A DNA stretch of 64,000 bases from Curtobacterium sp. MCLR17_036 (GTDB lineage: Bacteria; Actinomycetota; Actinomycetes; Actinomycetales; Microbacteriaceae), in assembly GCF_003234445.2 (NCBI RefSeq), contig NZ_CP126269.1:1178001-1242000 (forward strand). The letters are read 5' to 3'. Positions within the stretch are counted from its first letter, which is position 1. Each line of letters begins with the position of its first letter. The notes beneath the pieces are model-generated. The model was not told where the DNA came from. It saw only the letters and a list, made by a program, of their open reading frames with translations, and searched no databases. The position numbers and the translations under genes are program-made. Below are positions 1-8,524 of this stretch, piece after piece.

Positions 1-392
1 CCGCGCTCGACACCCCGCCGCTCTACGTGCAGGGCCTGTCGGTCTCGAGCAAGTCGAAGCACCTCGCCACCGCCGAGGCGTTCGCGGCGTTCATGACGAA
101 CGCGAAGAACCAGGAGGCGTTCGCCCACCAGGTCAACATCTTCCCGTCCACCACGTCGTCGCAGTCCGACCCGTACTTCTCGAAGGACGACGGCACCGTG
201 AACGGCGAGGCCCGGGTCCTGGCGAACGAGGCCCTGAAGAGCGCGAAGGTCATCAACCCGGTCGAGGCGAACTCCGCGATGACGGACTTCCTCGACCAGC
301 AGATCGCCCTCGCGATGAAGGGCCAGGTCTCGCCGGAGAAGGCACTCCAGACGGCGCAGACCAAGATGAACAGCCTGCTGGCCAACGGCTGA
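1..392 (+). CDS. Sugar ABC transporter solute-binding protein, C-terminal fragment
   Basis: The reading frame is open from the window edge to a TGA at 390-392, so this is the C-terminal part (about 130 residues) of a protein that starts upstream. It runs SSKSKHLATAEAFAAFM through an Asn/Gln-rich helix and ends ALQTAQTKMNSLLANG, the usual tail of family-1 extracellular sugar-binding lipoproteins (UgpB/MalE type). The stop overlaps the ATG of a permease by one base, so it is translationally coupled to the importer. The sugar cannot be read from this fragment. The downstream mannosidases and endoglycosidase suggest oligomannose or Man-GlcNAc glycans, which is inference from context. Confidence 0.85.
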   Translation, partial: ALDTPPLYVQGLSVSSKSKHLATAEAFAAFMTNAKNQEAFAHQVNIFPSTTSSQSDPYFSKDDGTVNGEARVLANEALKSAKVINPVEANSAMTDFLDQQIALAMKGQVSPEKALQTAQTKMNSLLANG

Positions 393-1270
393 TGCGCGCC
401 AACCGCTGGTTCACGCCCTGGCTGCTCGTCCTGCCGGCCCTCGTCTGGCTCGTCGCGTTCAGCCTCTGGCCGTCGATCAACACCGTCCGGCTGTCGTTCA
501 CGAACGCCAGCCCGCTGGGGGGCGTGAGCCAGTGGGTGGGCGTCAGGAACTTCGAGACCCTGCTCGCCGACCCGCAGGTGTGGGAGGCGCTGCTCAACAG
601 CGTCATCTACATGGCGGTCTGCCTGCCCCTGCTCACCGTGCTGCCGCTGCTCATCGCGGTGCTCGTGCAGCAGAAGCTGCCCGGGATCGCGTTCTTCCGC
701 ACGGCGTTCTACACGCCGGTCATCGCCTCGGCGGTCGTCGTCGGACTCATCTGGACCTGGATCCTCGACGACCGCGGCGTCATCAACGAGATGGCGCAGG
801 CGCTCGGCGTCGTGCAGGGCAGCGTCCCGTTCCTGACCGACCGGTGGCTGCTGCTCCTCAGCGCGATCAGCCTGACGGTCTGGAAGGGCCTCGGCTACTA
901 CATGATCATCTTCCTGGCCGCCCTCGGGAACGTCGGCAAGGACCTGCACGAGGCCGCCGCGCTCGACGGCGCCGGCGCGGTCCGCCGGTTCTGGTCGGTG
1001 ACGATGCCCGGCGTCCGCGGCACCATGACGCTCGTCGGGATCCTGGTGTGCGTCTCCGCGCTCCGGGTGTTCAGCGAGCTCTACATCCTCACCAACGGCA
1101 CCGGTGGGCCCGGCGGGCAGGACAACTCGCTCGTCATGCTCATCCAGCAGTACGCCCGCGGCTTCACCGGCAACCTCGGCTACGCGTCCGCCCTGAGCCT
1201 CCTGCTCTTCGTCGTGACGCTCATCCCGATGCTCGCCCTCGCCCGGATGAACAGCAAGGCGGACAAGTGA
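392..1270 (+). CDS. Carbohydrate ABC transporter permease, MalF/UgpA type
   Basis: This is a 292-residue inner-membrane permease of an ABC sugar importer. It begins with a cytosolic MRANRWFTPW and a first membrane helix at about 10-30, followed by five more hydrophobic segments. The family EAA loop, which docks on the ATPase, lies in EAAALDGAGAVRRFWSVTMP (about residues 189-208). The start ATG overlaps the stop of the binding-protein gene, and its own stop overlaps the GTG of the next permease (GTGA), so the three genes are one translationally coupled unit. No ATPase gene is present in the window. Such systems often share an MsiK-type ATPase encoded elsewhere, which is family knowledge. Confidence 0.93.
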   Translation: MRANRWFTPWLLVLPALVWLVAFSLWPSINTVRLSFTNASPLGGVSQWVGVRNFETLLADPQVWEALLNSVIYMAVCLPLLTVLPLLIAVLVQQKLPGIAFFRTAFYTPVIASAVVVGLIWTWILDDRGVINEMAQALGVVQGSVPFLTDRWLLLLSAISLTVWKGLGYYMIIFLAALGNVGKDLHEAAALDGAGAVRRFWSVTMPGVRGTMTLVGILVCVSALRVFSELYILTNGTGGPGGQDNSLVMLIQQYARGFTGNLGYASALSLLLFVVTLIPMLALARMNSKADK

Positions 1271-2235
1271 CGAACACGACCAGCACGACCGAACCCGTCG
1301 TCGGCGGCGCGCAGGGTGCTGCCAGCCCGACGCCGGACGGGACCGGCGCGACCGACGCGGGACGGGCCTCCAGGCAGAACGGACGCAAGCGCCGCCGCGC
1401 GGTCTGGGGCGTCATGTCCACCCGCGAGAAGGTCCTGCGCTACGCGCTGCTCATCGTGGTGCTCTTCATCACGATCGGGCCGTTCCTGTGGCAGCTGTCC
1501 ACCTCGCTCAAGGGCGCCGGCGAGGACATCTACACCGCGAACCCGTCGTTCATCCCGACCGAGCCGACCTTCGAGAACTACCTCAAGGTCGCCGCCGCGA
1601 TCCCGGTCTGGCGGTACATCGGCAACTCGCTGCTCGTCGCCGCGATCGACGTCTTCGGCAACATCGTGTTCGCGACGCTCGCCGGCTTCGCGCTCGCGCG
1701 GCTGCAGTGGCGGCACCGCAAGCTCGTGCTCGGCCTGTTCCTCGCCACGCTCGTGCTGCCCGGCGAAGCGACGATCATCTCGCAGTTCGTCACCGTCAAG
1801 GACCTCGGCCTCGCCGACAACCTGGTCGGTGTCGCCCTGCCCGGCATGATCGCCGCGCTCAACGTGCTGCTCATGTTCAACGCGTTCCGGCAGATCCCCG
1901 AGGAGATCGACCAGGCCGCCGTCATGGACGGCGCCAACGCGATGCAACGCCTGCGGTACATCGCGCTGCCCGCCGTGCAGGGGACCATCGCGGTCATCGC
2001 GATCTTCTCGTTCATCGGCGCGTGGGACGACTTCCTGTGGCCGCTCATCGTGCTGCAGTCGCCGGAGAACCTCACCCTGACCGTCGGGTTGCAGTACCTG
2101 CAGGGCACGTTCGCGACCGACCAGCGCATGATCGCCGCCGGCACCATGATCGCGTTCATCCCGATCGCCGTGATCTTCGCGGTCCTGCAGCGCTTCTTCT
2201 TCAAGGGAGTCGAAGAGGGCGGTGTGAAGGGCTGA
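1267..2235 (+). CDS. Carbohydrate ABC transporter permease, MalG/UgpE type
   Basis: This is the second permease half (322 aa), starting at GTG 1267, whose TG is shared with the TGA of the first permease. The first 50 residues are a Thr/Gly/Ala-rich, probably disordered cytosolic extension ending in a basic patch (RKRRR), longer than in typical MalG. Six membrane helices follow. The EAA motif is EIDQAAVMDGANAMQRLRYI, followed by the usual I-LP-A-P-like loop. It pairs with the upstream permease to form the channel. Its stop codon overlaps the ATG of the following glycosidase gene, so importer and intracellular hydrolase are made together. Confidence 0.93.
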   Translation: MTNTTSTTEPVVGGAQGAASPTPDGTGATDAGRASRQNGRKRRRAVWGVMSTREKVLRYALLIVVLFITIGPFLWQLSTSLKGAGEDIYTANPSFIPTEPTFENYLKVAAAIPVWRYIGNSLLVAAIDVFGNIVFATLAGFALARLQWRHRKLVLGLFLATLVLPGEATIISQFVTVKDLGLADNLVGVALPGMIAALNVLLMFNAFRQIPEEIDQAAVMDGANAMQRLRYIALPAVQGTIAVIAIFSFIGAWDDFLWPLIVLQSPENLTLTVGLQYLQGTFATDQRMIAAGTMIAFIPIAVIFAVLQRFFFKGVEEGGVKG

Positions 2236-3716
2236 TGCGCTTCGGGGTCAACTACACGCCCTCGGTCGGCTGGTTCCACTCGTGGCTCGACTTCTCGCCG
2301 GCGGACACCGCCCGGGACCTCGAGGCGATCGCGTCGCTCGGCGCCGACCACGTGCGGATCTTCCCGCTCTGGCCCGTCGTCCAGCCGAACCGGACGCTCA
2401 TCCGGGCCTCGGCACTGCAGGACGTCGCCACGGTGGTCGACATCGCCCGGTCGTTCGGGCTCGACGTCAACGTCGACGCCCTGCAGGGGCACCTGTCGAG
2501 CTTCGACTTCGTGCCCTCGTGGCTGGACAGCTGGCACCGCCGCAACATGTTCACCGATCCGGACGTCGTCGCGTCGACCGCGGCGTACGTCCGGGCGCTC
2601 GCCGCGGCGGTCGCGGACAAGCCCAACCTGCTCGGGATCACCATCGGCAACGAGGTCAACCAGTTCGCACACGCGCCGCACCCCGCGCCGCACACGATCA
2701 CGGCGGAGCAGGGGCACGCGTGGGCGGCGGCGATGGTCGCGGCGGCGCGGGCCGGACTGTCGTCCGGTTCGTCCGGCACGTCCGGCCCGTCGTCCGGCCC
2801 GTCGTCCGGCCCGTCGTCCGGCCCGTCGTCCGGTCCGTCGTCCGGTCCGTCGTCCGGTCCGTCGTCCGGTCCGTCGTCCGGTTCGTCGTCCGGTCTGGAG
2901 GCGCGGCTCGGCGCCGACACGTCTGCCCGGCCCGGCACCGGGTCGCGTCCCGGTCCGCTGGTCACCGTCGCGCAGTACGACGCGGCCTGGTACGACGACG
3001 CGCAGCCCTTCGGCCCGGCGCACGCGGCGGACCACGGCGACGCCACGGTCACGCACTCGTGGGTGTTCAACGGCTCGGCGGCGCTGCACGGCGCACTCGG
3101 GGCCGGGTCGGTGCGGCACGGGGAGTACCTGCTCCAGCTCGCCGCCGCCTGGAACCGCGACGCGGAGCGGCCGAACTGGCTGCAGGAGGTCGGCGCCCCC
3201 ACCAACGTCGTCGACCCCGCCGACGCCGCGTCGTTCACCGAGCAGACCATCCGGCACGTGCTCGACGCGCAGCAGGTGCTCGGCGTCACGTGGTGGTGCT
3301 CGCACGACGTCTCGCGGAGCCTCGCCGACTTCCCCGAGCTCGAGTACGACCTCGGGCTGTTCACGAACGACGGCCGGCTGAAGCCCGCAGGCGAGGCGTT
3401 CGCCGCCATCGCCCGCGCCGGCGACACCGGGCCGACATCGCCACCGTCGACGGCACTCGTCCTCGACGACGTACTGCCCGACGGCGCGGTCCGCCACGGC
3501 ACCCGCGCGGACTGCGCCCCCGGCGGCCGGTTCGCCGCCGCCTGGCTCGCCCTCGCCGGTACGGCAGCCGACGGCCGCGGCCCGCAGGTCGTGCTCCGTT
3601 CCCGACTCGCCGACCACGCACTCCGCTCGGCGCGGGGGATCACGACCATCGTGGAGGTGCCCGACCACCTCGACGGCACCACGCTCACCGTCGCACACCC
3701 CGCGACCATGCCCTGA
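2235..3716 (+). CDS. Cytosolic clan GH-A glycosidase (GH5-like, probable beta-mannosidase)
   Basis: This 493-aa protein has no signal peptide. It begins MRFGVNYTPSVGWFHSWLDF and has a TIM-barrel layout: strand-4 acid/base at N139-E140 in GITIGNEVNQF, and probable nucleophile E322 in WLQEVGAP. These are the two catalytic Glu residues of clan GH-A. The N-terminal YTPS-GW motif and HVRIFPLWPVVQPN recall the GH5 subfamily 18 beta-mannosidases that act on Man-beta-1,4-GlcNAc, the core of N-glycans. The subfamily call is recognition from memory, not a search. The gene overlaps the permease stop by one base and precedes a GH38 alpha-mannosidase. A 49-residue run of Gly-Pro-Ser-Ser repeats interrupts the barrel between the acid/base and nucleophile strands. 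Confidence 0.82.
   Translation: MRFGVNYTPSVGWFHSWLDFSPADTARDLEAIASLGADHVRIFPLWPVVQPNRTLIRASALQDVATVVDIARSFGLDVNVDALQGHLSSFDFVPSWLDSWHRRNMFTDPDVVASTAAYVRALAAAVADKPNLLGITIGNEVNQFAHAPHPAPHTITAEQGHAWAAAMVAAARAGLSSGSSGTSGPSSGPSSGPSSGPSSGPSSGPSSGPSSGPSSGSSSGLEARLGADTSARPGTGSRPGPLVTVAQYDAAWYDDAQPFGPAHAADHGDATVTHSWVFNGSAALHGALGAGSVRHGEYLLQLAAAWNRDAERPNWLQEVGAPTNVVDPADAASFTEQTIRHVLDAQQVLGVTWWCSHDVSRSLADFPELEYDLGLFTNDGRLKPAGEAFAAIARAGDTGPTSPPSTALVLDDVLPDGAVRHGTRADCAPGGRFAAAWLALAGTAADGRGPQVVLRSRLADHALRSARGITTIVEVPDHLDGTTLTVAHPATMP
2760..2906 (+). repeat. In-frame 12-bp tandem repeat encoding Gly-Pro-Ser-Ser
   Basis: A 12-base unit close to TCCGGTCCGTCG is repeated about ten times. The first copies end TCCGGC and later ones TCCGGT, then it degrades to Ser-rich sequence. 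It lies in frame in the glycosidase gene and encodes residues 176-224 as (GPSS)n. Because the unit is a multiple of three, copy-number changes would alter loop length without a frameshift. Confidence 0.95.
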
Positions 3717-3776
3717 CCTCCCACCCCGCCCTGCTGCCGGCAGCGACGCCGGCCCCTTGCGTCCCGGAAGGACCCC

Positions 3777-6700
3777 ATGCACGACGACATCCCCCTGACC
3801 ACCGGACGCGCCCGACGGGTCCTCGACGAGCGGATCACCCCCGCGGTGCACGCGACCACGGCGGCGTTGGAGACCGCCTGGCACGAGCTGCCGGGGGAGC
3901 CGATCCCGCCGACCGAGGGACTCGCGCTCGCCTTCGAGCCCTACGAGGTCGGCACCCCGTGGGGCGCGGCCTGGGGCACGACGTGGTTCCGGCTGACCGG
4001 GACGGTGCCGACCGAGTGGGCCGGACGCCGGGTCGAGGCCGTGATCGACCTCGGCTTCGACAAGAACATGCCCGGGTTCCAGTGCGAGGGGCTCGTGTAC
4101 CTGGCCGACGGTACCCCCGTGAAGTCGATCAACCCGCGCAACCAGTGGGTCCTGGTCACGGAGCGGGCCGAGGGCGGCGAGACGGTCGAGCTCTTCGTCG
4201 AGGCCGCATCGAACCCCGTCCTGCTCGACTACCACCCCTTCCTGCCGACGCAGGAGGGCGACGTGCAGACCTCGTCGTCGAAGCGCCTGTACGCCACCCG
4301 CCGCATGGAGCTCGCCGTCTTCGAGTCCGAGGTGCACGACCTCGCCCTCGACGTCGACGTCCTGCTCGAGCTGCAGGCCGAGCTGCCCGCCGGGCCCCGC
4401 CGCATGCGGATCCTGCAGGCCCTCGACGACGCCCTCGACCGGCTCGACCTGCAGCACATCGCGGAGACCGCCGGCGACGCCCGCGCGGCACTCGCCGACG
4501 TGCTCGCCGCCCCGGCCGAGGCGTCCGCCCACACCATCTCGGCGATCGGGCACGCGCACATCGACTCCGCGTGGCTCTGGCCCGTGCGCGAGACGATCCG
4601 CAAGGTCGCCCGCACCACGTCGACCATGACCGAGCTCATCGACCAGACCGACGACTTCCTCTACGGCATGTCGAGCGCCCAGCAGTACGCGTGGATCAAG
4701 GAGCACCGCCCCGAGGTCTACGCCCGGGTCAAGGCGGCGGTCGAGGCCGGCCGGTTCCTGCCGATCGGCGGCATGTGGGTCGAGTCCGACACCGTGATGC
4801 CCACCGGTGAGAGCATCGTCCGCCAGTTCTCGCAGGGGCAGCGGTTCTTCGAGCGCGAGTTCGGCATCCGGCCGAAGGGCGTCTGGCTGCCGGACAGCTT
4901 CGGGTACTCGCCGGCGCTGCCGCAGCTCATGCGCCGCGCGGGCTTCGAGTGGTTCTTCACGCAGAAGATCTCGTGGAACCAGGTGAACAAGTTCCCGCAC
5001 CACACGTTCCTGTGGGAGGGCATCGACGGGTCGCGGGTGTTCTCGCACTTCCCATCGATGGACACCTACAATTCGCGGCTGTCGGGCAGCGAGGTCGCGA
5101 AGGCCTCCCGCCAGTTCCGCGAGAACCGCCTGGCCACGGGGTCGATCGCCCCGGTCGGCTGGGGCGACGGCGGTGGTGGCACCACCCGCGAGATGACCGG
5201 CACCGCTGCACGCCTCGCCGACCTCGAGGGCAGCGCGAAGGTCCGCTGGGAGCACCCGGACACGTTCTTCGACCGCGCGAAGGCCGAGCTGACCGACCCG
5301 CCCGTGTGGGTGGGGGAGCTGTACCTCGAGCTGCACCGGGCCACGCTCACGTCGCAGCACGGCACGAAGCAGGGCAACCGCCGGTGCGAGCAGCTGCTCG
5401 TCGAGGCCGAGCTCTGGGCAGCGACCGCCGCCGCCCGCACCGACTTCACCTACCCGTACGACGAGCTCGACGCCCTGTGGCAGCAGGTCCTGCTCCAGCA
5501 GTTCCACGACATCCTGCCGGGCACCTCGATCGCGTGGGTGCACCGCGAGGCGGTCGCGAAGTACGCCGAGACGGCCGCGGCGCTCACCGCGATCATCGAG
5601 CAGGCGCTCTCGGCGCTCGCCGGTGCCGGGGAGGCGGCCGTCGTCGTGAACCCGGCCCCGTTCCTCCAGGCCGGCGCACCCGCGCAGGGCGCGGTCGTGG
5701 CGACCGACGTGGCGGCGGCGACCGCGGTGTCGCTGACCGAGCAGGACGGCGGGTACGTGCTGGCGAACGACCTGGTGCGGGTCGTCGTCGACGCGCAGGG
5801 GCTCGTGACGAGCGCCGTGGACCTGGCGACCGGGCGCGAGGCGATCGCGGCCGGCCAAGCGGCGAACCTGCTGCAGCTGCACCAGGACTTCCCGAACATG
5901 TGGGACGCCTGGGACGTCGACCGGTACTACCGGAACCGCGTCGAGGACCTGGTGTCGGCCACCGGGCTGACCGCGTCGGTCGACGGCGCCGGGGTCGCCC
6001 GGGTCGTCGTGTCCCGCGCCTTCGGTGACTCGACCGTCACGCAGGAGATCGTCCTGGCACCCGGCTCGCGCACGCTGGAGTTCGACCAGACCACCGACTG
6101 GCACGAGACCGAGAAGTTCCTCAAGGTGGCGTTCCCGCTCGACGTCCGCGCCGAGCACACCGTCGCCGAGACGCAGTTCGGCGCGCAGAAGCGGGTGACG
6201 CACACGAACACCTCGTGGGAGGCCGCGAAGTTCGAGACCTCGATGCACCGCTACGTGCTCGTGTCCGAGCCGGGCTTCGGCGTCGCGCTCGTGAACGACT
6301 CGATCCACGGCTTCGACACCACCCGCGACGCCGTCGACGGACACGTCACCACCACCGTGCGGCTGTCGCTGCTGCGAGCCCCGCGGTTCCCCGACCCCGA
6401 GACCGACCAGGGCGTGCAGACGCACCGGTACGGCATCGTCATCGGCACCGACCAGCTCGGTGCGACGGCAGCCGGCGTGGTGATGAACGCCGGCGCACGG
6501 ACGATCACCGGAGCGCACGGCTTCGACCCGCTGGTGCAGGTCTCCGGCGGGGTCGTGCTGTCGAGCGTCAAACTCGCCGACGACCGCTCGGGCGACCTGG
6601 TCGTCCGCGTGTACGAGCCGTCCGGGCAGCGGGGGACCGGCGGCATCGCGGTGTCCGAGGCCGAGGCCGGGGGCGCCGCGTTCGGTCCCGCTGCCGAGGT

Positions 6701-6803
6701 CACCCTGCTCGAGGAGCCGCTGCCTACCGGCTCCGTCGTCGACGCCTCGTCGTTCGCCGTCGACGCCTACGAGGTCCGCACCTTCCGCTTCCCACGCAAG
6801 TGA
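3777..6803 (+). CDS. Alpha-mannosidase, glycoside hydrolase family 38
   Basis: This 1008-aa cytosolic retaining alpha-mannosidase removes alpha-linked mannose from oligomannose glycans. The zinc site and nucleophile are visible: H261 and D263 in GHAHIDSAW, catalytic D373 in WLPDSFGYS, and H577 in QQFHDILPG, in the order H-x-D...D...H seen in family 38. An N-terminal beta domain (about 1-250), the catalytic barrel (250-510), a helical domain and C-terminal beta sandwiches follow the family plan, and the length is normal. No signal peptide is present, so it acts on imported glycans. The start has an AGGA-type ribosome site, and 60 bp separate it from the preceding glycosidase. It is probably one operon with the sugar importer. 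Confidence 0.96.
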   Translation: MHDDIPLTTGRARRVLDERITPAVHATTAALETAWHELPGEPIPPTEGLALAFEPYEVGTPWGAAWGTTWFRLTGTVPTEWAGRRVEAVIDLGFDKNMPGFQCEGLVYLADGTPVKSINPRNQWVLVTERAEGGETVELFVEAASNPVLLDYHPFLPTQEGDVQTSSSKRLYATRRMELAVFESEVHDLALDVDVLLELQAELPAGPRRMRILQALDDALDRLDLQHIAETAGDARAALADVLAAPAEASAHTISAIGHAHIDSAWLWPVRETIRKVARTTSTMTELIDQTDDFLYGMSSAQQYAWIKEHRPEVYARVKAAVEAGRFLPIGGMWVESDTVMPTGESIVRQFSQGQRFFEREFGIRPKGVWLPDSFGYSPALPQLMRRAGFEWFFTQKISWNQVNKFPHHTFLWEGIDGSRVFSHFPSMDTYNSRLSGSEVAKASRQFRENRLATGSIAPVGWGDGGGGTTREMTGTAARLADLEGSAKVRWEHPDTFFDRAKAELTDPPVWVGELYLELHRATLTSQHGTKQGNRRCEQLLVEAELWAATAAARTDFTYPYDELDALWQQVLLQQFHDILPGTSIAWVHREAVAKYAETAAALTAIIEQALSALAGAGEAAVVVNPAPFLQAGAPAQGAVVATDVAAATAVSLTEQDGGYVLANDLVRVVVDAQGLVTSAVDLATGREAIAAGQAANLLQLHQDFPNMWDAWDVDRYYRNRVEDLVSATGLTASVDGAGVARVVVSRAFGDSTVTQEIVLAPGSRTLEFDQTTDWHETEKFLKVAFPLDVRAEHTVAETQFGAQKRVTHTNTSWEAAKFETSMHRYVLVSEPGFGVALVNDSIHGFDTTRDAVDGHVTTTVRLSLLRAPRFPDPETDQGVQTHRYGIVIGTDQLGATAAGVVMNAGARTITGAHGFDPLVQVSGGVVLSSVKLADDRSGDLVVRVYEPSGQRGTGGIAVSEAEAGGAAFGPAAEVTLLEEPLPTGSVVDASSFAVDAYEVRTFRFPRK

Positions 6804-6831
6804 TCGATCCATCCACACGAGGAGGAACGCC

Positions 6832-7806
6832 ATGAAGAAGTCCACGAAGTTCGGCATCGCGACCGCACTGGTCGCCATGCTCGCGGCACCACTGGTGCCC
6901 GCCGCGGCATCCGCGGCGCCGTCCGCGTCCGGGGCGGCCCACGGCCACGGGCACGGTGCGTCCCACGGCGGACGCCCCGGGCACGGGCACGGGCACCACG
7001 CCGTCCCCACGAAGTCGGGGCCGACGAGCATCGCCTACGTCGAGGTGAACAACGACGAGCTCGCCAACGTCGGCCGGTACACGCTGGCGAACGGTGCGAA
7101 CGCGTTCGACGTGGCGATCATCTTCGCCGCGAACATCAACCGGGACGAGAACGGCAAGGCCGTCCTGTACGCGAACGAGAACGTGCAGCGCACCCTCGAC
7201 CAGGCCGCGACGCAGATCCGCCCGCTGCAGGCCAAGGGCATCAAGGTGACGCTCTCGGTGCTCGGCAACCACCAGGGCACCGGGCTGGCGAACTTCACCT
7301 CGAAGGCAGCCGCACGGGACTTCGCGGCGCAGGTGTCGGCGACCATCGAGAAGTACGGCCTCGACGGGGTCGACCTCGACGACGAGTACTCCGACTACGG
7401 CGTCGACGGCACCCCGCAGCCGAACGACCAGTCGATCGGCTGGCTCATCAGCGCGCTGCGCGCCGACATGCCGGGCAAGATCATCTCGTTCTATGACATC
7501 GGCCCGTCGTCCGACGCACTGAAGACCGCGAGCCCGTCGATCGGCAAGAAGCTCGACTACGCCTGGAACCCGTACTACGGCACCTACACGGCGCCGACGA
7601 TCCCGGGCCTGCCGAAGTCGAAGCTCTCCGCCGCCGCGGTCGACATCCAGAACACCCCGCAGGCGACGGCCGTCTCGCTCGCGCAGCGCACGAAGGCCGA
7701 CGGGTACGGCGTCTTCATGACGTACAACCTGCCGGACGGTGACGAGTCGGCCTACGTGTCGTCCTTCACGAAGGTGCTGTACGGACAGGCCGCGTCGTAC
7801 CGCTGA
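6832..7806 (+). CDS. Secreted endo-beta-N-acetylglucosaminidase, Endo H type (GH18)
   Basis: This 324-aa enzyme is predicted to cut between the two core GlcNAc residues of high-mannose N-glycans. A Sec signal peptide (residues 1-28, cleavage near ASA-AP) is followed by a His/Gly-rich stretch (37-57) and the catalytic domain. Its signature DGVDLDDE (178-185) fits the GH18 DxxDxDxE motif with catalytic E185. The flanking EYSDYG, PNDQS and YAWNPYYGTY closely resemble Streptomyces Endo H. A strong GAGGAGGA ribosome site precedes ATG 6832, only 28 bp after the mannosidase stop. It is the only extracellular enzyme of the island, and its product would be the substrate of the importer and the cytosolic mannosidases. 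The His-rich linker is unusual. Confidence 0.93.
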   Translation: MKKSTKFGIATALVAMLAAPLVPAAASAAPSASGAAHGHGHGASHGGRPGHGHGHHAVPTKSGPTSIAYVEVNNDELANVGRYTLANGANAFDVAIIFAANINRDENGKAVLYANENVQRTLDQAATQIRPLQAKGIKVTLSVLGNHQGTGLANFTSKAAARDFAAQVSATIEKYGLDGVDLDDEYSDYGVDGTPQPNDQSIGWLISALRADMPGKIISFYDIGPSSDALKTASPSIGKKLDYAWNPYYGTYTAPTIPGLPKSKLSAAAVDIQNTPQATAVSLAQRTKADGYGVFMTYNLPDGDESAYVSSFTKVLYGQAASYR

Positions 7807-7826
7807 CGCGTCCGTCCGGACGGCGA

Positions 7827-8270
7827 CCCGCGCCCCGTGCTCCCCGGCTCCGGCCTGGAGGCGCGGGGCGCGTCCGTCGTCGTGGTCCCGTTGGCTCCGG
7901 GGAGGCGTCGGTTTCTCCCCGCCCTTGACGGTTCCGGTTCGCAGACCCCGGCGATCGTGAACCGGAACCGTCATCTGCTGATTTCGGAACCGGGTCCGGC
8001 GCGTTCGACGCTCCGGTCGGCTCGACGCTGCTGCCCGCTCGGGGCTGCGGCACGGTGCGGCTCGCGCCCCGGGCTTCCCGGCTCCGGCCTGCAGGCGTGG
8101 GGCGGGTCCGTCCTCGTGGTCGCGTTGGCTTGGGGGAGGCATCGGTTTCTCGTCGCCCTTGACGGTTCCGGTTCGCAGGCTCCGGCGATCGTGAACCAGA
8201 ACCGTCATCTGCTGATGTCGGAACCGGGGCCGGCACGTTCGACGCCCCGGCCCGCTCGACCTTGCGGCCC
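7827..8270 (+). repeat. Two imperfect tandem copies of a 234-bp unit carrying a long palindrome
   Basis: Sequence from about 7827 recurs 234 bp later, from about 8061, with scattered substitutions. Each unit contains an inverted repeat with 14-base arms, GACGGTTCCGGTTC and GAACCGGAACCGTC. The first (7927-7940 with 7959-7972) is perfect and the second (8161-8174 with 8193-8206) has one mismatch. Each is followed by ATCTGCTGAT. The whole 7807-8524 interval holds no gene I can support. Because 234 is divisible by three, long spurious frames run through it. Confidence 0.85.
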
Positions 8271-8351
8271 GCTCGACGCTGCGGCCCGCTCGACGCTGCG
8301 GCCCGCTCGACGCTGCGGCCCGCTCGACGCTGCGGCCCGTTCGACGCTGCG
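8250..8351 (+). repeat. 17-bp minisatellite, six copies
   Basis: Six head-to-tail copies of GCCCGCTCGACGCTGCG start at 8250, 8267, 8284, 8301, 8318 and 8335. The middle four are identical, and the first and last each differ by one or two bases. A partial seventh copy follows. The array starts inside the end of the second 234-bp unit. Confidence 0.93.
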
Positions 8352-8512
8352 GTCCGCTCGTGTCCGTGGTGTGCTCGGCGTGCGGCGCGAGCACGACACC
8401 TGGCGTGGAAGCGACAGATCCCGCAGTGTCGCTGCGACCAGGCCGCCGAAGCGACAGCCTGCCGTGCATGTTCTTCGGTGATCCGTCGCTCCGGCGATGC
8501 GTGCTGCGGCCG

Positions 8513-8518
8513 TACGAT
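8513..8518 (+). promoter_or_regulatory. -10 element TACGAT for a leaderless start
   Basis: TACGAT ends exactly six bases before ATG 8525, and no ribosome-binding site lies between. This places the transcription start on the A of the ATG. The same -10/6-base/start geometry recurs at four other genes in the window. Confidence 0.55.
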
Positions 8519-8524
8519 CCCCGC

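Noticed and set aside
1578-7031. Very long minus-strand frame opposite the sugar island
   Set aside because: It is the antisense shadow of genes with clear catalytic motifs, rich in Arg/Gly/Val/Asp as expected from complementing G+C-biased codons.
8250-8351. CRISPR array
   Set aside because: The 17-bp units abut with no spacers, and no cas genes are near. It is a minisatellite.
7837-8481. Long open frames across the repeat-rich interval on both strands
   Set aside because: They arise because the 234-bp unit is a multiple of three and G+C-rich DNA rarely has stops. The translations are repetitive with no domain or ribosome site.
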